Source: JBPCMN01 sp013695115 (GTDB taxonomy: Bacteria; Actinomycetota; Acidimicrobiia; IMCC26256; JACDBD01). From it: DNA of 10,866 nucleotides. Position 1 is the stretch's first letter; each line of letters begins with the position of its first letter. Below, piece after piece: positions 7,305 to 10,866 of the stretch. Made by a program: the position numbers and the translations under genes. The DNA lies in the NCBI GenBank assembly GCA_051002235.1, contig JBPCMN010000073.1:1-10866 (forward strand), written 5' to 3'. The notes beneath the pieces are model-generated. The model was given only the letters and a program-made list of their open reading frames with translations, did no database searches and was not told where the DNA came from.

Positions 7305-7887
7305 GGGCCGACCTCCCCTGCTCCTCGAACAAGATGTCCCGCAGCTTCTTGCGTCCCCGGTGGAGCCGGACCTTCGCCGCCGCGACCGAGATACCGAGCT
7401 CCTGGGCGATGTCGTCGTGGGAGAGGCCGTACACGTCCTTGAGCACCACGATCGAGCGCAGCTTGGGCGGCAGTTGGGCCACCGCGTCCGAGAGCTGCGC
7501 CATGACGACGGCCGACTCGGCCGCCGCTTCCGGCTGCGCCTCGGGCCTGAGCTCGACCGGCTCGGCGGCGGTCTCGAGCGGCTCGGTCCGGCGCCGGCGC
7601 CGCTTCTGCACCAGGGTGTAGGAGGCGTTGGCCGTGATCCGGTACAGCCACGTCGTGAACTGGGCATCGCCACGGAAGCGACCGATGCCCTTCCAGGCTC
7701 GGAGATAGGCCTCCTGCACCACGTCCCGCGCGTCCTCCTCGTTGGCCGTCAGCCGGACCGCCAGGGTGTAGGTGTCGACGTAGGTGCGGCGCACCAACTC
7801 GTCGAACGCCTCCCGGTCGCCCTCGCGGGCGGCGACGACGAGCGCCGCGATCTCCTCTTCCATCTCCGGGGTCCGGTCTGTGGCCAT
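7294..7887 (-). CDS. ECF-type RNA polymerase sigma factor
   Basis: Alternative sigma factor of the extracytoplasmic function class, 197 residues. Region 2 spans about 23-95 (AFDELVRRTYVDTYTLAVRL, DARDVVQEAYLRAWKGIGRF, FTTWLYRITANASY), with the -10 recognition helix. A variable Glu/Ala/Pro-rich linker runs to about 130. Region 4 is at about 137-187 (LPPKLRSIVVLKDVYGLSHD, then DIAQELGISVAAAKVRLHRG), the helix-turn-helix that reads the -35 element. ATG at 7887 has GGGGGAG five bases upstream, in a sequence able to pair with an upstream C run. Co-transcribed with the anti-sigma gene (11-base overlap). Its position between rpmG and tRNA-Trp, inside a ribosomal gene cluster, is uncommon. No autoregulated promoter could be recognised. 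Confidence 0.93.
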   Translation of the reverse strand: MATDRTPEMEEEIAALVVAAREGDREAFDELVRRTYVDTYTLAVRLTANEEDARDVVQEAYLRAWKGIGRFRGDAQFTTWLYRITANASYTLVQKRRRRRTEPLETAAEPVELRPEAQPEAAAESAVVMAQLSDAVAQLPPKLRSIVVLKDVYGLSHDDIAQELGISVAAAKVRLHRGRKKLRDILFEEQGRSAHAV

Positions 7888-7895
7888 TCAGACTC

Positions 7896-7912
7896 CCCCG
7901 AGGGGTTCGGGG
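7896..7912 (-). promoter_or_regulatory. Hairpin covering the sigma-factor ribosome-binding site
   Basis: On the minus strand CCCCGA (7907-7912) can pair with TCGGGG (7896-7901) around a five-base loop. The right arm overlaps the GGGGGAG ribosome-binding site of the sigma gene, so folding would hide it. An alternative CCCC/GGGG pairing of the same bases is possible. Seen from the sequence only; function not shown. Confidence 0.3.
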
Positions 7913-7924
7913 TTACGCGCCGGT

Positions 7925-7941
7925 AGCTCCCGAGGGGAGCT
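7925..7941 (-). terminator. Short hairpin at the rpmG stop codon, weak terminator candidate
   Basis: AGCTCCC and GGGAGCT form a perfect 7-bp stem around CTC, beginning within the rpmG stop codon. No U run follows, so it may instead protect the 3' end or do nothing. It is the only terminator-like structure between rpmG and the sigma gene. Confidence 0.3.
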
Positions 7942-8102
7942 CAGCGGGTCTCCTTGTGGAGGGTGTGGCGGCGGTCGAAGCGGCAGTACTTCTTCATCTC
8001 GATGCGATCGCGGTTGTTGGTCTTGTTCTTCATCGTGATGTAGTTGCGCCGCTTGCAGTCCTCGCACGCGAGCGTCACCTTGACCCTCTTGTCCGAGGCC
8101 AT
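7941..8102 (-). CDS. rpmG: 50S ribosomal protein L33
   Basis: Small large-subunit ribosomal protein near the E site. 53 residues from ATG at 8102: MASDKRVKVTLACEDCKRRN, then YITMKNKTNNRDRIEMKKYC and RFDRRHTLHKETR. The family features YITMKNK, NRDRIEMKKYC and HTLHKETR are all present. The zinc-ribbon cysteines are only partly kept: Cys13-x2-Cys16 and Cys40 are there, but the fourth position (43) is Asp, so this copy is of neither the full four-cysteine type nor the cysteine-free type. The gene starts on the base after the tuf stop codon (TAG then ATG, no gap), so it is expressed from the tuf transcript; AAGGTGA inside the tuf end may serve as ribosome-binding site. Confidence 0.95.
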   Translation of the reverse strand: MASDKRVKVTLACEDCKRRNYITMKNKTNNRDRIEMKKYCRFDRRHTLHKETR

Positions 8103-9290
8103 CTACTTCGTCACCTTCACGACCCGGCCGGCCCCGACGGTGCGCCCACCTTCGCGGATGGCGAAGCGCACGCCCTCTTCCATGGCGATGGGGTTGATGA
8201 GCTCGACCTTCATCTCGGTGTTGTCGCCCGGCATCACCATCTCCACGCCCTCGGGGAGGGCGATCTGGCCGGTGATGTCGGTGGTGCGGAAGTAGAACTG
8301 CGGCCGGTAGTTGGAGAAGAACGGCGTGTGCCGGCCGCCTTCCTCCTTGGTCAGGATGTACACCTGGGCGTCGAAGTCGGTGTGCGGCGTGATCGAGCCC
8401 GGCTTCGCCAGCACCTGACCCCGCTCCACCTCCTCCTTCTTGGTGCCCCGCAGCAGGGCGCCGATGTTGTCGCCGGCGCGGCCCTCGTCGAGGAGCTTGC
8501 GGAACATCTCGACGCCGGTGCAGACCGTCTTGGTCGTGTCCTTGATCCCGACGATCTCGACCTCCTCGTTGACCTTCACGATGCCGCGCTCGACCCGACC
8601 GGTCACGACGGTGCCCCGGCCGGTGATGGTGAACACGTCCTCGATCGGCATGAGGAACGGCTTGTCGATCTCCCGGGGCGGCTCGGCGATGTGAGAGTCG
8701 ACCGCGTCCATGAGCTCGACGATCTTCCCGGCCCACTCGGCGTCGCCTTCGAGCGCCTTCAGGGCCGAGACCCGCACGATCGGGGTGTCGTCCCCGGGGA
8801 ACTCGTACTCGTTGAGGAGCTCCCGCACCTCCAGCTCCACCAGCTCGAGGATCTCCTCGTCGTCGACCATGTCGGCTTTGTTGAGGGCGACCACGATCGA
8901 CGGGACCCCGACCTGGCGGGCCAGCAGCACGTGCTCGCGGGTCTGGGGCATGGGTCCGTCGGTGGCCGCGACCACGAGGATGGCGCCGTCCATCTGGGCG
9001 GCGCCGGTGATCATGTTCTTGATGTAGTCGGCGTGGCCGGGGCAGTCGACGTGGGCGTAGTGGCGGTTGTCGGTCTCGTACTCGACGTGGGCGATGGAGA
9101 TCGTGATGCCCCGTTCCTTCTCCTCCGGGGCCTTGTCGATGTCCTCGAAGGCGGTGAACTCGGTGGCCGCGTCCTTCTCGTGGAGGACCTTGGTGATCGC
9201 CGCGGTGAGCGTGGTCTTGCCGTGGTCGATGTGACCGATGGTGCCGATGTTCAGGTGCGGCTTGTTCCGCTCGAACTTCTGCTTACTCAC
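8103..9290 (-). CDS. tuf: translation elongation factor Tu
   Basis: EF-Tu is the GTPase that brings aminoacyl-tRNA to the ribosomal A site. 395 residues, normal length. GTPase motifs: G1 GHIDHGKT (19-26), switch I ERGITISIAHVEY (59-71), G3 DCPGHAD (82-88), G4 NKAD (137-140), G5 SALKAL (175-180). Domain 2 begins near 210 (PFLMPIEDVFTITGRGTVVT) and domain 3 near 305, ending GAGRVVKVTK. The start is a GTG (9288-9290), with GAGGAG seven bases upstream; both lie in or at the end of the leader repeat. DDEEILELVELEVRELL is typical of actinobacterial EF-Tu. The gene follows tRNA-Thr and tRNA-Met, as E. coli tufB follows a tRNA cluster, rather than fusA of the str operon. Whether a second tuf exists cannot be seen. 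Confidence 0.98.
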   Translation of the reverse strand: MSKQKFERNKPHLNIGTIGHIDHGKTTLTAAITKVLHEKDAATEFTAFEDIDKAPEEKERGITISIAHVEYETDNRHYAHVDCPGHADYIKNMITGAAQMDGAILVVAATDGPMPQTREHVLLARQVGVPSIVVALNKADMVDDEEILELVELEVRELLNEYEFPGDDTPIVRVSALKALEGDAEWAGKIVELMDAVDSHIAEPPREIDKPFLMPIEDVFTITGRGTVVTGRVERGIVKVNEEVEIVGIKDTTKTVCTGVEMFRKLLDEGRAGDNIGALLRGTKKEEVERGQVLAKPGSITPHTDFDAQVYILTKEEGGRHTPFFSNYRPQFYFRTTDITGQIALPEGVEMVMPGDNTEMKVELINPIAMEEGVRFAIREGGRTVGAGRVVKVTK

Positions 9291-9344
9291 TTTGTCGCTC
9301 CTCGCTCGGCGGCAGGATACCTGCCGCCGTCCTTCGGACCGCTC
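9291..9344 (-). repeat. Leader repeat before tuf (hairpin plus GAGCGAGGAGCGACAAAG)
   Basis: On the minus strand GAGCGGTCCGAAGGACGG leads into a perfect ten-base stem (arms CGGCGGCAGG and CCTGCCGCCG, 9307-9329, loop TAT), then GAGCGAGGAGCGACAAAG running into the GTG start. The same block, nearly base for base, precedes the acetyltransferase gene (10190-10250) and occurs once more at 10039-10099. It contains the tuf ribosome-binding site GAGGAG. No U run follows the stem. Confidence 0.8.
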
Positions 9345-9401
9345 GTCGCTCCGGCGAGCTCCCTCGCTTGCGCTCGCTCCGCCGCGTCGACTCCCGGTTG
9401 C

Positions 9402-9477
9402 TGGTAGCGGTGGCGGGACTCGAACCCGCGACGCCGCGATTATGAGCCGCGTGCTCTGCCATCTGAGCTACACCGCC
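9402..9477 (-). tRNA. tRNA-Met (anticodon CAU, elongator type)
   Basis: 76 bases including encoded CCA. Acceptor GGCGGTG pairs with CACCGCT (one G-U pair at position 1), discriminator A. D arm TAGCTCAGATGGCAGAGC; anticodon loop CTCATAA with CAT; T loop GTTCGAGTC. The 1-72 pair is G-U, not the mismatch typical of initiator tRNA, and the three G-C pairs of initiator anticodon stems are absent, so I call it elongator; a CAU anticodon modified to read Ile (AUA) cannot be excluded. It starts two bases after the tRNA-Thr 3' end. Confidence 0.93.
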
Positions 9478-9478
9478 G

Positions 9479-9554
9479 TGGAGCCCCCTTACGGACTCGA
9501 ACCGTAGACCCCTTCCTTACCATGGAAGTGCTCTGCCGACTGAGCTAAGGGGGC
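9479..9554 (-). tRNA. tRNA-Thr (anticodon GGU)
   Basis: 76 bases including encoded CCA. Acceptor GCCCCCT pairs with AGGGGGC, discriminator U. D arm TAGCTCAGTCGGCAGAGC; anticodon stem CTTCC/GGAAG around ATGGTAA with GGT; T loop GTTCGAGTC. One base separates it from tRNA-Met, so the two must be cut from one transcript. The truncated kinase gene stops three bases upstream. Confidence 0.97.
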
Positions 9555-9568
9555 CGGCTAGCCCGCCA

Positions 9569-9577
9569 AGGATAGCA
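9569..9577 (-). promoter_or_regulatory. Candidate extended -10 promoter for tRNA-Thr/tRNA-Met/tuf/rpmG
   Basis: TGC-TATCCT on the minus strand, 14 bases before the tRNA-Thr 5' end, giving a start near 9562. No good -35 box is seen at 16-18 bases. The hexamer is followed by TGGCGGGCTAGCCG; at rpoB P2 the same hexamer is followed by TGCAGCTAGCCG. The element overlaps the last codons of the truncated kinase gene. Confidence 0.5.
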
Positions 9578-9871
9578 ATGCCGTCGCGTCCCGCGGCCGG
9601 CGCAATCGCACGACCTCGAGGTGCGACCACTCGGGCAGCGCGCTGAGGTGCTCGTACTCCTCCCGCCTGGCGGCGTGCGTGCGCCAGGCCCAGCGGATGG
9701 GATGGCTGGACTCGCCCCACATGCGCCAGTCGGAACGGTTGCCGTTCCAGAGCTCCCGCCGGGTCACGACCCGCGTGATCGAGCGCCGGACGACCCGGCT
9801 CATGACCGTCCCGCGCGAGTAGTCGAGCCACACCAGCGTGGTGGCCCGGGGCCAGAGCAGATCACGGACCT

Positions 9872-9933
9872 CCTCTATTGCCTCGCTCGCTGTGGCCGGG
9901 GCCCCCCCCCCCGCGGTCGCTCGCTCGGACGCC
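9872..9933 (-). repeat. GAGCGAGC repeat at the kinase truncation point, with 11-C run
   Basis: On the minus strand it begins GGCGTCCGAGCGAGCGA, exactly as the rplJ repeat, and ends GCGAGCGAGGCAATAGAGG, as the rplJ repeat does apart from two bases; between them is an inserted GC-rich piece with eleven consecutive G (plus-strand C run at 9902-9912). Homology to the kinase family starts immediately after its end, near 9871. Confidence 0.65.
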
Positions 9934-9935
9934 AT

Positions 9936-10038
9936 GCGCCGCGGCACATCATTCGAGCTGCCGCTTGCAGCCCAATGCACGCTCCGCCGACGGTCGGAAT
10001 ACCGCCGCCGACAATGCGAGCGAAGCGAGCGTCGCTCG
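9936..10038. other. Gene-free stretch between opposed genes
   Basis: Together with the repeats up to 10250, this forms a 315-base stretch without a credible gene between the truncated kinase (minus) and the acetyltransferase (plus). Bases 9936-10015 hold no feature I recognise and 10016-10250 are repeats. No promoter for the acetyltransferase could be identified. Confidence 0.6.
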
Positions 10039-10194
10039 GAGCGCTCCGGAGGACGGCGGCGGGGTATCCCCGCCGCCGAGCGAGGAGCGACAAAGCAAGA
10101 TGGTCGCACCGGCCGCGCTACCGTCCGCCGCCAATGGCGAGCGAAGCGAGCGTCGCTCGGAGCGGCGCGAGCGAAGCGAGCGTCGCTCGGAGCG
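10016..10194 (+). repeat. Three identical 28-base direct repeats
   Basis: The 28-base unit starting GCGAGCGAAGCGAGCG and ending TCGCTCGGAGCG occurs without mismatch at 10016-10043, 10137-10164 and 10167-10194. The last two are tandem with two bases between; the first two are 121 bases apart because the leader repeat lies between them. The unit is itself partly palindromic (CGAGCG T CGCTCG). Spacing is irregular and too short for CRISPR. Confidence 0.9.
10039..10102 (+). repeat. Leader repeat copy without a clear gene
   Basis: Same block as before tuf: GAGCGCTCCGGAGGACGG, a perfect 11-bp stem (10054-10064 with 10068-10078, loop TAT), then GAGCGAGGAGCGACAAAG and CAAGATGG. The ATG at 10100 opens a frame that runs straight into the next repeats, so no plausible protein starts here. 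It is probably the older copy of a duplication of the acetyltransferase leader. Confidence 0.75.
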
Positions 10195-10250
10195 GTCCGG
10201 AGGACGGCGGCGGGGTATCCCCGGCGCCGAGCGAGGAACGACAAAGCAAG
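10190..10250 (+). repeat. Leader repeat before the acetyltransferase gene
   Basis: GAGCGGTCCGGAGGACGG, a GC-rich stem (10205-10215 with 10219-10229, loop TAT, with a local GC/CG swap spoiling two pairs), then GAGCGAGGAACGACAAAG and CAAG directly before ATG. It carries the only ribosome-binding-like sequence, AGGAA, 12 bases before the start. Confidence 0.75.
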
Positions 10251-10745
10251 ATGGCGGTCACGGTGAGGTTGGTGGAGCGACGCGACGCCGAGGCGATCCG
10301 CGCCATCTACAACCTCGAGGTCTCCGAGTCGACGGTGACGTTCGACCTCGTGCCCCGCTCCCTCGACGAGCAGGTCGAATGGATCGACGCGCACTCGGGC
10401 GGGCACCCCGCGGTCGTGGCCGTCAGTGACGACGGCGACGTCCTCGGGTTCGGGTCGCTCTCCCCGTACCGGGACCGCCCCGCCTACAAGCCGACGGTGG
10501 AGGACTCGGTCTACGTGCGCCGGGACGCCCGGGGCGAGGGGCTCGGTCGGGTCGTGCTCGACGAGTTGCTGCGCCTGGGCGCGGCCCAGGGGTTCCACTC
10601 CGTCGTCGCCCGCATCGTGGGCGGGCACGCCGCCTCGATCGCGCTGCACGAGGCGTGCGGGTTCGAGATCGTCGGCACCGAGCGCGAGGTCGGCCGCAAG
10701 CTCGGGAAGTGGCTGGACGTGCTCCTGATGCAGCGGATGCTCTAA
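10251..10745 (+). CDS. GNAT N-acetyltransferase, phosphinothricin acetyltransferase-like
   Basis: Transfers an acetyl group from acetyl-CoA to a small amine substrate; the closest family by motif is phosphinothricin/methionine sulfoximine acetyltransferase, but substrate is not shown. 164 residues. N-terminal RDAEAIRAIYNLEVSESTVT then FDLVPRSLDEQVEWI is typical of that family. The acetyl-CoA pyrophosphate loop is ARGEGLGR (93-100, R/Q-x-x-G-x-G type) after the strand SVYVRRD. HEACGF (133-138) and the C-terminal KWLDVLLMQRML also fit. The ATG at 10251 gives the natural N-terminus; the frame stays open upstream, but that stretch is repeat sequence. It is the only complete plus-strand gene at this end and is unlinked in function to the translation genes. 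Confidence 0.9.
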   Translation: MAVTVRLVERRDAEAIRAIYNLEVSESTVTFDLVPRSLDEQVEWIDAHSGGHPAVVAVSDDGDVLGFGSLSPYRDRPAYKPTVEDSVYVRRDARGEGLGRVVLDELLRLGAAQGFHSVVARIVGGHAASIALHEACGFEIVGTEREVGRKLGKWLDVLLMQRML

Positions 10746-10866
10746 GCCTCGATCCACCGATTCGGCGCCGGGTTGAGGGCTGACGGGTCTGTTGGCGCGT
10801 GGTCGCGGTGTTCCTCACGAAGAGGTGGGCGCCGAGGTCTGTGTCGTGGCGGTGGCGGCGCGCGAC
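10746..10866. other. 3' flank of the acetyltransferase gene, no feature seen
   Basis: The 121 bases to the window edge contain no recognisable coding start, terminator or repeat. Nothing can be said about the next gene. Confidence 0.5.

Larger units (their letters stand above)
9558..9935 (-). pseudogene. 5'-truncated P-loop kinase-like gene (adenylate kinase / topology modulation protein FlaR-like)
   Basis: From about residue 22 to the end, the reading frame matches the C-terminal half of small adenylate-kinase-like P-loop proteins: VRDLLWPRATTLVWLDYSRG, SRVVRRSITRVVTRRELWNG, then NRSDWRM and HPIRWAWRTHAARREEYEHL. Full-length members are about 170-190 residues and begin with a GxxGxGKST P-loop; that half is missing here and is not found upstream in any frame. 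An in-frame ATG at 9935 would give 125 residues, but its first 21 (MASERATAGGGAPATASEAI) come from the repeat at 9872-9933. I therefore read it as a gene remnant. It might still be translated; without the P-loop it cannot be a working kinase. The stop lies three bases before tRNA-Thr, and the promoter of the tRNAs overlaps its 3' end. Confidence 0.7.

Noticed and set aside
9315..9320. TATCCT inside the tuf leader hairpin as a -10 box
   Set aside because: It is part of the palindrome tip, becomes TATCCC in the other copies, and has no -35 partner.
7956..9407. Plus-strand open frame of 483 codons opposite tuf and rpmG
   Set aside because: Antisense shadow of tuf/rpmG in very biased codons, running across two genes and toward tRNA-Met; no recognisable motif.
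10016..10194. 28-base repeats as a CRISPR array
   Set aside because: Only three copies, with spacers of 93 and 2 bases, and the first spacer is itself a leader repeat.
9621..10250. Upstream extension of the acetyltransferase frame
   Set aside because: The frame is open but runs through repeats and antisense of the kinase remnant; GNAT similarity begins right after ATG 10251.
10100..10250. Possible small protein starting at ATG 10100
   Set aside because: The frame encodes low-complexity Arg/Ser/Glu from the repeats and continues out of frame through the acetyltransferase gene.

Overview
This window comes from a high-GC bacterium, most likely an actinomycete. EF-Tu, RpoB, L1 and L11 read as actinobacterial. 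The minus-strand order tRNA-Thr, tRNA-Met, (tuf), rpmG, ..., tRNA-Trp, secE, nusG, rplK, rplA, ..., rplJ, rplL, rpoB follows the order known from Mycobacterium, with replacements: tuf sits beside the tRNAs, and a sigma/anti-sigma pair lies where mycobacteria carry hadABC. A deep-branching class such as Acidimicrobiia is a guess; I cannot place it further.

Almost everything is on the minus strand, so transcription runs right to left. Region 1 (about 9290-10866): a GNAT acetyltransferase on the plus strand, a repeat-rich stretch, and a minus-strand gene that looks like the 3' half of a P-loop kinase-like gene whose 5' half is replaced by repeats. Region 2 (7941-9577): an extended -10 promoter, tRNA-Thr(GGU), tRNA-Met(CAU), tuf and rpmG, packed tightly. 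Region 3 (6930-7887): ECF sigma factor and an overlapping zinc-finger membrane anti-sigma factor. Region 4 (4239-6914): tRNA-Trp, secE, nusG, rplK, rplA, with overlapping stop/start codons. Region 5 (3516-4238): one alpha/beta hydrolase on the opposite strand, whose stop codon abuts that of rplA. Region 6 (1-3464): an L10-type leader with attenuator hairpin, rplJ, rplL, two promoter-like sequences, and the first 698 codons of rpoB.

The genes are core translation and transcription machinery: EF-Tu, ribosomal proteins L33, L11, L1, L10 and L7/L12, elongation factor NusG, translocase subunit SecE and the RNA polymerase beta subunit. The most unusual content lies between genes. A recurring leader element (a GC-rich hairpin with a TAT/TAC loop, then GAGCGAGGAGCGACAAAG-like sequence ending at the start codon) precedes tuf and the acetyltransferase, occurs once more without a clear gene, and has a recognisable relative before rplK. 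A second type of GAGCGAGC repeat ends at the start codon of rplJ and at the breakpoint of the truncated kinase gene. The rplL-rpoB gap holds two promoter-like sequences, one carrying an inverted repeat around its -10 element.
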